Below are positions 24,861-34,153 of a DNA stretch of 53,826 bases, piece after piece (positions within the stretch are counted from its first letter, which is position 1; each line of letters starts with the position of its first letter). The stretch lies in assembly GCA_022773945.1 (NCBI GenBank), contig JALFNS010000032.1:1-53826 (forward strand), in the 5' to 3' direction. The translations under genes and the position numbers were made by a program. The notes under the pieces are model-generated. The model was given only the letters and a program-made list of their open reading frames with translations, was not told the origin of the DNA and searched no databases. The DNA is from Clostridiales bacterium. Lineage in GTDB: Bacteria; Bacillota; Clostridia; Peptostreptococcales; Anaerovoracaceae.

Positions 24861-26192
24861 TTAAACCCTCTTCTTCAGATAAAATCTGTTACCCAGAACA
24901 TCGTAACCGATAATATTCATTTCTCCTCTGCCCGAGGCCGCGAAATCTCTGCCGCCCACTATGGTGTCGCTCCTGTGGACGTTCCCGTCGTAATCCCTGT
25001 CCACGCTCCAAAAGCTCACCAGAGATCCTCCGTCATCCGCCGCATATCTGGCGGCTATTTCCTCATCCTCACTGCTGAGGGAAATAACATCAGGCTTGTA
25101 TTCACTGATTCTCAGCATGTCCATCTCGCTGCTGACCCTGACGAAACCCTTCTCATCAGGTCTGAGCGGGTTGCCCTCACCGTCATCCTCGTAGGACCTG
25201 TCCACGCTGAAGGCCCTGCCCTGCTCCTTCATTACAGGGGTAAGTCTCTTAATCTGACTTGCCACCGCCACATTGCCTTCGTCACACATTATCCAGCGTC
25301 TGCCCATGCGGGCGCAGACAGCACCCAGCGTGCCCGAGCCGGAGAAGAAATCTCCGCACAAATCGCCCTCATCGCTGCAGGCGGTAACTATTCTCTCCAG
25401 AAGCTTCTCAGGCTTCTGGGTGGCATATCCCGTCCGCTCGCCGGAAGTCCTGCCCACCATATCAATGGTCCACACATCCTTCATGTTTACCATGGTGTAC
25501 CAGCCTTTGTCGTCGCAGAACTCTTCGACTCCCTTGAAGTGGTAGGGCTTCAGTCCTCTGTTGTAGGATTTCTCCTTCAGGGGATTGAACTTGTACTTTC
25601 CGGATTTTGCATAGAACAGCAGCGTGTCGTGCTTCTTGGCGAAGCTCCGCTTGCCGGATCCGCCGGACTTGTATACCCAGGCCACCTCGTTGACGAAGCT
25701 GTCCTCTCCGAATATCTCATCCAGAAGCATCTTGACGTAGTGTGCGCCGTGCCAGTCCAGATGCACCCATATGCATCCCGTATCGGAGAGCAGCTCCCTC
25801 ATCATAAGAAAACGCACGGTGAGCATGGTGAGATACTTTTCCATGCTGTCCTGCCATCTGTCATCGTATGCTCCTGTATGTATCACAGGCGATTTTCCCA
25901 GTCTCTCCGTCTCCAGTCTCACCGAAGCCTGATATCTGCTGTTGGAAAAAAAGGGAGGATCGGCATATATGAGCTGAAACTTCCCTTTCATATTCTTTTT
26001 TTTGAGGAGATACTTCATGTACTCCAGATTGTCGCCTGCGGCAACGGTGCTGTCACAGTTCTCGTCTCCCGCCTGTCCGTACATTTCATCTCTGAAGAAT
26101 ACAGAACACTCCTCCGACGCGATTATTTCATCAAACTGCCGTCTGCCCTCATCCAAAGCATTGAGCAGCTGGGAAATACGGCTATCTTTCAT
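24861..26192 (-). CDS. Orphan DNA adenine/cytosine-N4 methyltransferase (beta class)
   Basis: The 443-aa product has the catalytic motif IV ADPPF (residues 77-81) before the SAM motif I FSGSGTLG (283-290), the order of beta-class amino-methyltransferases, including type III Mod subunits. Between them are WVHLDWHGAHYVK and TQKPEKLLERI. The longer frame from 26204 (GTG) has no ribosome binding site; the ATG at 26192 has GGGAG upstream and overlaps the YgiQ gene by 11 bp. No restriction endonuclease or Res helicase is nearby, so this is a solitary methyltransferase in a housekeeping operon. Target sequence unknown. Confidence 0.82.
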   Translation of the reverse strand: MKDSRISQLLNALDEGRRQFDEIIASEECSVFFRDEMYGQAGDENCDSTVAAGDNLEYMKYLLKKKNMKGKFQLIYADPPFFSNSRYQASVRLETERLGKSPVIHTGAYDDRWQDSMEKYLTMLTVRFLMMRELLSDTGCIWVHLDWHGAHYVKMLLDEIFGEDSFVNEVAWVYKSGGSGKRSFAKKHDTLLFYAKSGKYKFNPLKEKSYNRGLKPYHFKGVEEFCDDKGWYTMVNMKDVWTIDMVGRTSGERTGYATQKPEKLLERIVTACSDEGDLCGDFFSGSGTLGAVCARMGRRWIMCDEGNVAVASQIKRLTPVMKEQGRAFSVDRSYEDDGEGNPLRPDEKGFVRVSSEMDMLRISEYKPDVISLSSEDEEIAARYAADDGGSLVSFWSVDRDYDGNVHRSDTIVGGRDFAASGRGEMNIIGYDVLGNRFYLKKRV

Positions 26193-28005
26193 GTTTTCTC
26201 CCACCTGTCAGGACATCCGCGAGCTCCTCTCTGCCCGTAACCCTGAGGGCTTCTCTCACGGTCTTCCTGTTTTCTTTTCTGTTAAAATGAAGCAGAGCTC
26301 TCTGCATCTTCTTCTCCTCCCGGCTTACGGCCACGTGAATCTTTTTCCCGGTCAGCGGATCCATCCCCGTATAGTACATTGTCGTCGACAAGGTCCCCGG
26401 CGTAGGATAGAAATCCTGAACCTGATCCGGAACGAAGCCCGTCTCATGCATGTAAAGCGCCAGATCCACAGCATCATCGAGAGTTGCTCCCGGATGAGAG
26501 CTTATGAAATAGGGAAGCATGTACTGCTTCTTCCCCAGCTTCCTGTTCATATCCGCATACTGACGGCTGAATCTGTCGAATACGCTTATATCCGGCTTGT
26601 GCATCGCTCTGAGCACCTGCGGACAGGAATGCTCCGGCGCCACCTTGAGAATCCCGCTGACGTGGTGCTCGCAGAGCTCACGAAGAAAGGTCTTTCCCTT
26701 CTCCCTGTCCGCCAGAAGATAATCAAATTTTATTCCCGATCTTATAAACACCTTCTTAACGCCGGGAACCTCCCTCACCGCCTTCAGCATCTCGAGGTAG
26801 TATGTATGATCCGCTTCAAGTGCTGCGCACGGCTTGGGGAAGAGGCAGTCTCGCTCGCTGCACATTCCCTTCTCCGCCTGCATTCTGCATGAAGGTGCCG
26901 TGAAGTTGGCCGTAGGCCCTCCCAGGTCGTGTATATAGCCTTTGAACGCCTCATCCTGCGTCATAAGACGCGCCTCTTCGGTGACAGATTCGATGCTGCG
27001 CGATCTCACCTCACGTCCCTGGTGATAGGTTATGGCGCAAAAGCTGCAGCCGCCGAAGCAGCCCCGGTTGGCCGTTATGCTGAATCTGACCTCCTGAAGT
27101 GCCGGAACTCCGCCCTCACTGTCATATGACGGATGCCAGTTTCTCATATACGGAAGCGCGTAAATATCGTCCAGATCCTCTCTCTCGAGCGGGCTCTGCG
27201 GAGGATTCTGCACGATATAGAATCCGTTGGGATACTTTTCTATAATTCTCCTCCCTCTGACGGAATCGTTGCTCCTGTACTGCATGCGAAAACTCTCGCA
27301 GTACTTCCTTCGCCCTTCCTCGCTGTCATCAGCTATCTCCTCGAAGTCCGGCAGAAGGATATCATCCTCATATATACTGAGACTTCCTCCCTCACTGTCA
27401 AGCCTCTGTCGCGTGCAGGTTCCTCTGATCCAGCCTATGTCCCCGGCTTCTATACCGCTGTCCAGGGCTTCCGCTATCTCTATGACAGCCTTCTCTCCCA
27501 TTCCGTATATGAGAATATCCGCTCCCGAATCCATGAGAACCGATCTTCTCACTCTGTCATCCCAGTAGTCGTAGTGCCCCAGTCTGCGCAGGCTTGCTTC
27601 CAGTCCGCCTATTATTACGGGAACATCCCCGTAAGCTTCTCTGATTCTGTTACAGTATACTATTACCGCCCGGTCCGGTCTCCGTCCGGCCTTGCCGCCC
27701 GGGGAGTATGAATCTCTCTTTCTCCTGTTTTTCGTAACGGAACAGTTATTCACCATGGAATCAACATTTCCTCCATTTACGAGAAAACCCAGCCTTGGCC
27801 TCCCGAGCCGCATGAAATCATCCCGGCTCTTCCAGTCCGGCTGGGCTATAATACCCACCTTGTATCCTCTCGATTCGAGAAGCCTGCTTATTATTGCCGT
27901 GCCAAAAGACGGATGGTCCACATAGGCATCCCCCGTAACCAGGATAAAATCAGCCCGGTCCCATCCTCTCTCTTTCATATCGGCTCTGTTTACAGGCAGA
28001 AACAT
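26182..28005 (-). CDS. ygiQ: YgiQ family radical SAM protein
   Basis: The 607-aa product has the UPF0313/YgiQ N-terminal domain (LVTGDAYVDHPSFGTAIISR) followed by a radical SAM core with CFGGCSFCAIT (CxxxCxxC). Later blocks DLGGPTANF, RSGIKFDYLL, HSCPQVLRAMHKP and VPDQVQDFYPTPGTLSTTMY are characteristic of the family. Length is at the short end of the usual 600-700 aa. The reaction is not known. It starts 17 bp after the CHAP gene and overlaps the methyltransferase gene. Confidence 0.93.
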   Translation of the reverse strand: MFLPVNRADMKERGWDRADFILVTGDAYVDHPSFGTAIISRLLESRGYKVGIIAQPDWKSRDDFMRLGRPRLGFLVNGGNVDSMVNNCSVTKNRRKRDSYSPGGKAGRRPDRAVIVYCNRIREAYGDVPVIIGGLEASLRRLGHYDYWDDRVRRSVLMDSGADILIYGMGEKAVIEIAEALDSGIEAGDIGWIRGTCTRQRLDSEGGSLSIYEDDILLPDFEEIADDSEEGRRKYCESFRMQYRSNDSVRGRRIIEKYPNGFYIVQNPPQSPLEREDLDDIYALPYMRNWHPSYDSEGGVPALQEVRFSITANRGCFGGCSFCAITYHQGREVRSRSIESVTEEARLMTQDEAFKGYIHDLGGPTANFTAPSCRMQAEKGMCSERDCLFPKPCAALEADHTYYLEMLKAVREVPGVKKVFIRSGIKFDYLLADREKGKTFLRELCEHHVSGILKVAPEHSCPQVLRAMHKPDISVFDRFSRQYADMNRKLGKKQYMLPYFISSHPGATLDDAVDLALYMHETGFVPDQVQDFYPTPGTLSTTMYYTGMDPLTGKKIHVAVSREEKKMQRALLHFNRKENRKTVREALRVTGREELADVLTGGRKHER

Positions 28006-28022
28006 TCAAATACCTCACTCAG

Positions 28023-29228
28023 CTAAAGAAATTTAACGTAATCAGTATGAACCCAGTAGCCTTTGCTCTTCAGCTTGACCCAGCTGCCGCTTCTTTCCGA
28101 AACCTCATAGGTGCCCGGCTTCAGATATCCCTTGGAGGCGTACTTCGTTCCCGGACCTGTTCTCATTCGCAGCTCGGTCACTGTGACCTTGATCTTGTTG
28201 TTTACCACGGTCACATATTTCTTGCACACCCAGTATCCGTCACTGAGCCTGCACCATCCGTTCTTTTCCTCGGTAACCGTATAGGTTCCCTTCTTCGCAT
28301 ATCCGACCTTGGCATAGGAGGTTCCCGGGCCCTTTCGCCTGTTGAGCTGTGAAACATCTATCTTCACTTTGTAAATCCCCGACAGGGCCGCCGAAGACGC
28401 GCTCACCGCGGTTGTCGCAGTTGCCTTGGTCGCGGTGGTGGAATTCACCTTCTCCGTGTATTCGAGATATACCCAGTATCCCGTACTTATATGTCCCCAT
28501 CCGTTGTACTCGCGATCCACCGCATACGTTCCCGGCTTGACATATCCGACCTTATCATACCCCGTTCCCGGACCTATCCTCTGATTCAGATTCTTGACGG
28601 ATATCTTGACCTGATAGTTCACTTTGGTTGCGGGTATATCCGCTTCAGTGTCGTTATTGGTCTTTTCGGTGAAATATATGTAGCCCTGAAGCTTGCTTCC
28701 CCAGGCCTTGGTTCCGTACTGGAATTCTATATCCGAAGCCTTGGCAGGCTTTTTGGTGGTCGTTCTCCATCCGGACTCGGAATAGTAGATTTTGTTTCCC
28801 GAAACCTTCTCAACTATTGCCACATGGTTGTTGTAGCAGGCTATGGATCCGGCCTTCGGCGTGCTCCCGTAAGGATAAATCTTCTTGCTCTTGTTAGTTG
28901 ACCACCACTTGCCGGCCGCCCATCTGAAATTCGTGTTCAGGTTGTGTCCCAGAATCTCGCTGGCTCTGGCATAGGCATACCATGTGCAGTTTCCCCTGCA
29001 GTAGTACTTGCTGCTTGAAGACAGCTTCTTCCTTGTCGGAGCCAGTCCTATCTGATAGAAAATGTTGCTGTTCGTGTAATAGTATTTCTTACCTACAGCA
29101 GAATCGTAATCCGGCATGGATGTTCTGACAGAAAATGTATCTGCTGCACTGACGCTGTCGGCTGACAGGGGAACTGCCACCGTTACGGCCAGAAATACCG
29201 TCAGTATTGCGGACAGAATCTTCTTCAT
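28023..29228 (-). CDS. Secreted CHAP amidase/peptidase with three SH3b repeats
   Basis: Cell-wall hydrolase candidate. The 401-aa product has a signal peptide (KK then a 20-residue hydrophobic stretch ending SVSAAD). A CHAP domain spans about residues 75-195, with the catalytic Cys in GNCTWYAYARA and His in NNHVAIVEKVSG. Three bacterial SH3 repeats follow, each with RxGPGTxYxKxGYxKxGTY, separated by an Ala/Thr linker. It probably cleaves peptidoglycan cross-links outside the cell. It is 16 bp after the YqeY gene and 17 bp before YgiQ. Confidence 0.88.
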   Translation of the reverse strand: MKKILSAILTVFLAVTVAVPLSADSVSAADTFSVRTSMPDYDSAVGKKYYYTNSNIFYQIGLAPTRKKLSSSSKYYCRGNCTWYAYARASEILGHNLNTNFRWAAGKWWSTNKSKKIYPYGSTPKAGSIACYNNHVAIVEKVSGNKIYYSESGWRTTTKKPAKASDIEFQYGTKAWGSKLQGYIYFTEKTNNDTEADIPATKVNYQVKISVKNLNQRIGPGTGYDKVGYVKPGTYAVDREYNGWGHISTGYWVYLEYTEKVNSTTATKATATTAVSASSAALSGIYKVKIDVSQLNRRKGPGTSYAKVGYAKKGTYTVTEEKNGWCRLSDGYWVCKKYVTVVNNKIKVTVTELRMRTGPGTKYASKGYLKPGTYEVSERSGSWVKLKSKGYWVHTDYVKFL

Positions 29229-29244
29229 GGTTTTTTCCTCGCAG

Positions 29245-29697
29245 TTATCCCAAAAACTTCATTACAAGGTTCTTAACGTTTCCGCCGTCGGCAACGCCCT
29301 TGACCTTGCCCATCACCGGACCCATGAGCTTGCCCATGGAGCCTCTGCCGCTTCCTTCCTCTATTCCCATTGAGGAAGCCGTCTCTCTGATTATCTCACT
29401 TATCTCATCATCTGTCAGCTGCTTAGGCATGTAATCCTGAAGCACCTCTATCTCGGCCGTATACGCTTCTACCAGATCATCTCTGCCTGCTTCTCTGAAG
29501 TCGTCGAGAGCATCCTTTCTCATCTTGACCTGCTTGGCCAGAATGGACGCAACTCCGGCATCGTCTATCTCTTCTCTGTTGTCAACCTCATACTGCTTGA
29601 TAGCCGCACGTACGAAGCTTATGGTGTCCTTACGGACTTTCTCTTTATTTTTCATCGCCTCTTTGAAATCGGCGTTCAGTCTCTCTTTTAATGTCAT
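29245..29697 (-). CDS. yqeY: GatB/YqeY domain protein
   Basis: The 150-aa product is a typical stand-alone YqeY protein: MTLKERLNADFKEAMKNKEK at the start, DYMPKQLTDDEI in the middle and the GSMGKLMGPVMGKVKGVADG tail resembling the GatB C-terminal tRNA-binding domain. Its function is poorly defined; tRNA-related amidotransferase activity is assumed from homology. It follows rpsU by 65 bp, a very common Firmicute arrangement, with a partial terminator between them. Confidence 0.94.
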   Translation of the reverse strand: MTLKERLNADFKEAMKNKEKVRKDTISFVRAAIKQYEVDNREEIDDAGVASILAKQVKMRKDALDDFREAGRDDLVEAYTAEIEVLQDYMPKQLTDDEISEIIRETASSMGIEEGSGRGSMGKLMGPVMGKVKGVADGGNVKNLVMKFLG

Positions 29698-29725
29698 TAC
29701 CCTGACCTCCTTCTGATAATATTAA

Positions 29726-29747
29726 ACGGCGCCAAAAATGACGCCGT
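29726..29747 (-). terminator. Attenuating hairpin between rpsU and yqeY
   Basis: Minus strand ACGGCGTC, 6-nt loop, GGCGCCGT (8 bp, one G-U pair), followed by only TTTAATATT. Probably a partial terminator that sets a high rpsU to yqeY ratio. Confidence 0.5.
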
Positions 29748-29762
29748 CTCTTTCAGTACTGC

Positions 29763-29942
29763 TTAGTATTTCTTAGCCTTTTTTCTTGCAGCTTCTGACT
29801 TTTTCTTTCTCTTAACACTTGGCTTTTCGTAGTGTTCTCTTTTTCTTACTTCAGCCATAACGCCGTCTCTGGCGCACGATCTCTTAAATCTCTTAAGAGC
29901 GCTCTCGAGACTTTCGTTCTCTCTTACTATGACCTGTGCCAT
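29763..29942 (-). CDS. rpsU: 30S ribosomal protein S21
   Basis: A 59-aa small-subunit protein, [20 protein letters not shown] followed by a basic C-terminal tail ([16 protein letters not shown]), the normal bacterial S21 pattern. The longer frame from 30020 was rejected: the ATG at 29942 has GGAGGTGA upstream and gives the conserved N-terminus. Its own strong promoter lies at 30012-30040. Confidence 0.97.
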   Translation of the reverse strand: MAQVIVRENESLESALKRFKRSCARDGVMAEVRKREHYEKPSVKRKKKSEAARKKAKKY

Positions 29943-30011
29943 TCCCGTTTCACCTCCTGCCATTTTTGAAATCAATGTTGCATAAAACGGTATTTTATTC
30001 ACAACGTTGCC

Positions 30012-30040
30012 ATTATACAATTAAATATGGTTTTGTGCAA
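30012..30040 (-). promoter_or_regulatory. Sigma-A promoter of rpsU-yqeY
   Basis: Minus strand TTGCAC (30035-30040), 17-bp spacer, perfect TATAAT (30012-30017). It lies just after the hinT stop codon. Confidence 0.8.
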
Positions 30041-30052
30041 GCTGTTTTTTTA

Positions 30053-30394
30053 TCAGCCCGGCGGCCAAGTCATCTTTCTCTTGCCGAGCAGGTGGAAATG
30101 CAGGTGACGTACCGTCTGCAGTCCATCCTCTCCGCAGTTGTTAACAAGTCTGTAGCCGTTGGCAAGTCCCATTTCGGCTGCTATATCCTTAACCTTAAGC
30201 ATAATGTATGCGAGAATGTCTCCGTCCTCCTCGCTTACTTCATCTAATGAAGGTATATGCTTTTTGGGGATGATAAGCACATGTACAGGTGCCTGTGGAT
30301 CCACATCGTGAAAGGCCAGAATCTTATCGTCTTCATATACCTTTCTGGAAGGGATTTCACCATCAATAATTTTACAGAATAAACAATCGCTCAT
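30053..30394 (-). CDS. hinT: HIT family protein (HinT-like)
   Basis: The 113-aa product is a histidine triad hydrolase: SDCLFCKIIDGEIPSRKVY at the start and the triad HLHFHLLG with His97, His99 and His101, His99 being the expected nucleophile. Family members hydrolyse AMP-lysine or other purine phosphoramidates. Two N-terminal cysteines (C4, C7) could bind zinc. It lies 30 bp after mtaB. Confidence 0.94.
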   Translation of the reverse strand: MSDCLFCKIIDGEIPSRKVYEDDKILAFHDVDPQAPVHVLIIPKKHIPSLDEVSEEDGDILAYIMLKVKDIAAEMGLANGYRLVNNCGEDGLQTVRHLHFHLLGKRKMTWPPG

Positions 30395-30424
30395 CAGATC
30401 ACTTCCTTTCGCTAGTTTACTGTA

Positions 30425-31750
30425 TTATAACACAACAATACCTTTCATGCCATCTTTATATGGCTCGGTAAGCTTAACATTGATTAATTTTCCCGGGAGC
30501 TTTCTTCCCTCCTCCGGTGTGACCTCCAGATAGGTTCTGATATAGTTTCCCGTGTATCCGGTGACGCAGCCGCTTTCAGGTGAATACTCCTCGGCGAGAA
30601 CTTCCTCCCTGCGGCCTGCCGAGGCATTCTCGATAAAGAACTTCTCCGCCGCCTCCTCCGCCCGGTCTCTGAGAATCCCGGCTCTTTTATCCTTGACCTG
30701 AGGCGAAACCTGACCGCTCATCGCAGCGGCCTTCGTCATAGGTCTCTTGGAATACTTGAATATATGGGTTTTGCAAAATCCGCAGTCACTGACCATCCGG
30801 CAGGTGTCTCTGAAATCAGCCTCCGTCTCCCCCGGGAAGCCGACAATCATATCTGTGGATATACCGTAACATTCATCGAACTCGTAAAGAGTGTCCACCA
30901 GTCTGTAGTACTCCTTGCTGTCATAGGGCCTGTTCATGGCCCTCAGCACGCTGTCACTGCCGCTCTGGGCCGACATGTGCAGATGATGACAGAGCCTTTC
31001 GTACCTGAGGAGCTCCTTCACATAGGTGCTGTTAACAACCGCCGGCTCCAGGCTGCTCAGGCGTATCCTGAAATCTCCCTCCAGCGCATCAACAGCGGCC
31101 ACCGCCTCCTCGATTCCTCTGCCGCCTCTCTCGAATCCGTAGAGAGCAGTGTTTATCCCCGTCAGGACGATTTCTCTGTAGCCTGCTGATACGAGAGACT
31201 TCGCCTCCTTCAGTATATCTTCAAGGTCCCTGCTTCTCACAGGTCCGCGGGCGTAGGGAATGACGCAGTAGGAACAGTATCTGTCACAGCCTTCCTGAAC
31301 TTTGATGTAAGCCCTGGTTCTCTCCTGGGAGCCCTGCATTATGCCCAGCTCTTCGAATTCATCCAGATCCTCCGCAGTATGGATGCATATCCTCTCACCC
31401 GACAATCTGCCTTCGTGAAGGTCGCATATCTCGTCCACCAGTCTGCCCTTCTCGTTCGTCCCGGTTATCACATCAACTCCGGGTATGGATGCCACCTCAT
31501 CGGGACTGGTCTGAGCATAGCAGCCTGTAACCGCGACTATACTGTCCGGATTGACCTTCTTCATTCGCCTTATATACTGTCTGGACTTCCTGTCGGCCAC
31601 AGAAGTAACGGTGCAGGTGTTTATAACGTATGCGTCTGCATACTCTCCCTCACCTACAATCTCATGGCCCCGCTTCCTGAAGAGTCCGGCTATTGCCTCC
31701 GACTCGTACCGATTGACCTTGCAGCCCAGTGTGTGAAATGCTATTTTCAT
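30425..31750 (-). CDS. mtaB: tRNA t6A37 methylthiotransferase MtaB
   Basis: Radical SAM enzyme that adds a methylthio group to t6A at position 37 of tRNAs reading ANN codons. The 441-aa product has the N-terminal MTTase domain starting AFHTLGCKVNRYESEA with its three cluster cysteines, a radical SAM core CDRYCSYCVIPYARG, and a C-terminal TRAM-like domain. The TLGCKVN motif separates MtaB from MiaB and RimO. It has an extended -10 promoter shared back-to-back with the lipoprotein gene at 31852. Confidence 0.94.
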   Translation of the reverse strand: MKIAFHTLGCKVNRYESEAIAGLFRKRGHEIVGEGEYADAYVINTCTVTSVADRKSRQYIRRMKKVNPDSIVAVTGCYAQTSPDEVASIPGVDVITGTNEKGRLVDEICDLHEGRLSGERICIHTAEDLDEFEELGIMQGSQERTRAYIKVQEGCDRYCSYCVIPYARGPVRSRDLEDILKEAKSLVSAGYREIVLTGINTALYGFERGGRGIEEAVAAVDALEGDFRIRLSSLEPAVVNSTYVKELLRYERLCHHLHMSAQSGSDSVLRAMNRPYDSKEYYRLVDTLYEFDECYGISTDMIVGFPGETEADFRDTCRMVSDCGFCKTHIFKYSKRPMTKAAAMSGQVSPQVKDKRAGILRDRAEEAAEKFFIENASAGRREEVLAEEYSPESGCVTGYTGNYIRTYLEVTPEEGRKLPGKLINVKLTEPYKDGMKGIVVL

Positions 31751-31771
31751 GGATTATCCTCCTCCGGCAAT

Positions 31772-31805
31772 ATTCTAGCACAAAGACCGGCTGTTAGGGT
31801 ATAAT
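31772..31805. promoter_or_regulatory. Overlapping divergent promoters of mtaB and the C39-like lipoprotein
   Basis: Minus strand: extended -10 TGCTAGAAT, with TAGAAT at 31772-31777, for mtaB. Plus strand: AGCACA (31777-31782), 17-bp spacer, TATAAT (31800-31805) for the gene at 31852. The two polymerase sites overlap, so the promoters may compete. Confidence 0.5.
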
Positions 31806-31851
31806 GTCTCTAACAAATTAATTCATCATTATTAAAAATCAGGAGGTTATT

Positions 31852-32685
31852 ATGAAAAAGGTTAAACTGATTACAGCTTTAATGTCCGTTACTGTCCTGA
31901 TGTTCGCATTTACCGCCTGCGGAAGCGATGACAGCAGCAGTGGTGATCAGGCTAAGACAGCCCTCGAGAAGCACCAGATAGCATATCCTGAAGGGTATGA
32001 CACCACAAGCGCCGGTGCCTCCTCCTATGACGGATGGTGCGATAATGCCGACTCCGCTTATTTCACGATTAACGATTACTACAACATTAAGAGCGAAGGA
32101 ACTCTTCACATTCTGGAAAACTTCGAAACCTACCAGCAGTCCACGGAATACACCTGCGGTCCTTCATCCGCATATATGGTTCTCAACTGGTTCGGCGGTG
32201 ATACGGAGAAATATGACGAGCTTACAATTGCCGACATGTCCGGAACCGACAGCTCCACGGGAGTAGGCCCTGACGGTCTGGCTGATTTCTTCGAGGAAAT
32301 CGGATGGCATGCAGAGAAATACGCCGACTCCACTGCGGGAGCATTCGATGATAATGATGATCCTCTCCTCGCCTTCGAGGAATTCTGCATCGATAACATC
32401 GACAATGGGGTGCCTGTAATGGTTGACTGGATTGACTGGAACGGTCACTGGCAGGTTGTTATAGGAATAGATACTTGCCAGGAGGACAACTCCAGCGATG
32501 ATGTTCTCATCCTCGCAGATCCGTATGACACCAGCGATCAGTGGCAGGACGGATACTACACCTTCTCCGCCGAAAGATTCTTCTATATGTGGCAGGAAGG
32601 TGCCTGCACCGGCAAGACCGATCCTTATATAAACCCTTATGTAGTTGCAATGCCTATGGATAAGTACAAGGAGCTTAATAAATAG
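31852..32685 (+). CDS. Lipoprotein with C39-like papain-fold cysteine peptidase domain
   Basis: The 277-aa product has a lipoprotein signal with lipobox FTAC (Cys23), then an Asp/Ser-rich linker. A C39-like domain follows: Cys102 in TEYTCGPSSAY, His199 in WNGHWQVVIGID and Asp223 in LADPYD. The expected catalytic residues are all present. It is likely anchored on the outer face of the membrane. No transporter with a bacteriocin peptide is nearby, so a bacteriocin-processing role is not supported. AGGAGG lies upstream of the ATG. A DUF523 gene follows after 2 bp. Confidence 0.82.
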   Translation: MKKVKLITALMSVTVLMFAFTACGSDDSSSGDQAKTALEKHQIAYPEGYDTTSAGASSYDGWCDNADSAYFTINDYYNIKSEGTLHILENFETYQQSTEYTCGPSSAYMVLNWFGGDTEKYDELTIADMSGTDSSTGVGPDGLADFFEEIGWHAEKYADSTAGAFDDNDDPLLAFEEFCIDNIDNGVPVMVDWIDWNGHWQVVIGIDTCQEDNSSDDVLILADPYDTSDQWQDGYYTFSAERFFYMWQEGACTGKTDPYINPYVVAMPMDKYKELNK

Positions 32686-32687
32686 AA

Positions 32688-33158
32688 ATGACTTTACCTA
32701 AAATACTTGTCAGCAGATGCCTGTACGGTGGCGACCCTGTCCGCTACGACGGCAGAGATAAAGCCGAAACAGATGAAATATTCGATAAATGGCGCCGGGA
32801 AGGAAGACTCGTTCCCGTCTGCCCTGAGGTTGACGGCGGACTTCCTGTTCCCCGCCCTCCTGCTGAGATTGTGGGAGACAGAATAATAAACGCGGAGGGA
32901 ATCGATGTTACCCGGGAATACAGGACAGGCGCAGAAGCAGCAGTTAAAACAGCGCTGGCAGAGAATGTTGCCTTCTGTATTATGAAAGAGAGCAGCCCCT
33001 CCTGCGGCAGCAGCAATATATACGACGGAAGCTTCGCCGGGGTTAAAATCCCCGGCGAAGGTCTCACCGTAAGACTTTTGCGCGAGAATGGCTTCAAGGT
33101 GTTCTCCGAGAAAGAAATCAAAAAAGCTGAGGAATATCTCCTAATGACATCTAGATAA
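32688..33158 (+). CDS. DUF523 family protein
   Basis: The 156-aa product shows the DUF523 (YbbK-type) pattern: ILVSRCLYGGDPVRYDG near residues 6-22, VPVCPEVDGGLPVPRPPAE near 43-61 and MKESSPSCGSSNIYDG near 103-118, with conserved cysteines that might bind metal. Function unknown; the family is widespread in anaerobes and sometimes fused to DUF1722. It starts 2 bp after the lipoprotein stop codon and has only a distant ribosome binding site (AAGGAG, 14 nt away), so it may be translationally coupled. Confidence 0.85.
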   Translation: MTLPKILVSRCLYGGDPVRYDGRDKAETDEIFDKWRREGRLVPVCPEVDGGLPVPRPPAEIVGDRIINAEGIDVTREYRTGAEAAVKTALAENVAFCIMKESSPSCGSSNIYDGSFAGVKIPGEGLTVRLLRENGFKVFSEKEIKKAEEYLLMTSR

Positions 33159-33168
33159 GCAAGCCTTT

Positions 33169-34140
33169 TTACAATGGAAGCTGGTCCTGCAGCCTTTGCA
33201 GCATCTCGCGGTACTGCTCCCGCACATCGGCCGGACCGTGAATCCAGATCCTGCCGTTGAACCGGAACACCCATGCGAAAAAGGTCTGGCTGACATTGGC
33301 CTTCACTGTCGCGCGGAAAAAGTCCCTGTTTACAGGTTCGCTCTCCACATCTTCTCCGAACTGGTCGATTACGGACTTCATCATCTCGTTCTCGCACTGC
33401 AGAACGACCTCCTGCAGCTCGCCGGAAAACATGTTTACCCTGCTCTGCGCATAATCGTTGATATCGAAATCATCCGGACGCGGAATCGCCGGCTCGTCTA
33501 TGACGCCGAGGGTCGAAACCCTGTCCACGCGGAATGTCGTGATACGCTCTTTATGATCGAAGTACCCAATCATATAGTAATGGTTATCGTCCCAGATGAG
33601 CCCGTACGGACTTACGATATAATCTTCACCGCCGCGCCGCAGCACCTTCTCTTTTTTCGGTGTGTAGTCAAAATACTTGAATGCAACTTTTTTCTCCTCG
33701 TTGATCGCATCCACAATCTGGTCCACGATGTAGTAGATGTTCTCATTACCGGGTTTCAGGCGTTCTGCCGTATAGATATGGCGAACCAGCTTTTCCGCCT
33801 GATATTTGCTGGCAAGTCCGGAGAGTTTTTCGATCAGTTCTTCACTTTTATCTTTCGTGATGAACCGGGATGATGATACCGCATCGATCAGGAGCTTAAG
33901 TTCCGGCAGTTCAAACTCACGGGATCTCATGTAATACGCATAGTAATAGCTCCGGATAGTCTCAATATCGTAACCTTCCTTTTCGAGGATCCGGATATCA
34001 TCCTGAATGGTCTTTCTTCTGGCATGGGCGTTCTGATCCGAAAACATCTCCACCAGCTCCGACGTCTTTACCGGATGGTTCTCATCCGTATTCTCATACA
34101 GATACCTCAAAATTCTCAAAAGCCTTTGCTTGTTTCTCAT
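33169..34140 (-). CDS. WYL-domain transcriptional regulator
   Basis: The 323-aa product has an N-terminal winged helix (NKQRLLRILRYLYEN, then KTSELVEMF and RRKTIQDDIRILEKEGYDI). A central WYL domain follows with VSPYGLIWDDNHYYMIGYF and TTFRVDRV, then a WCX-type C-terminal region. WYL proteins sense nucleic acids or nucleotides and often control defence or DNA-damage genes, but none is next to this gene. Arginine codons here are often CGC/CGG, unlike the AGA-rich neighbours, which hints at later acquisition. It faces the DUF523 gene with a 10-bp gap and no clear terminator between them. Confidence 0.88.
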   Translation of the reverse strand: MRNKQRLLRILRYLYENTDENHPVKTSELVEMFSDQNAHARRKTIQDDIRILEKEGYDIETIRSYYYAYYMRSREFELPELKLLIDAVSSSRFITKDKSEELIEKLSGLASKYQAEKLVRHIYTAERLKPGNENIYYIVDQIVDAINEEKKVAFKYFDYTPKKEKVLRRGGEDYIVSPYGLIWDDNHYYMIGYFDHKERITTFRVDRVSTLGVIDEPAIPRPDDFDINDYAQSRVNMFSGELQEVVLQCENEMMKSVIDQFGEDVESEPVNRDFFRATVKANVSQTFFAWVFRFNGRIWIHGPADVREQYREMLQRLQDQLPL

Positions 34141-34153
34141 CTTACGTTACTGC

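Noticed and set aside
29943-30020. Longer S21 reading frame
   Set aside because: The extension is not conserved S21 sequence and lies upstream of the clear ribosome binding site.
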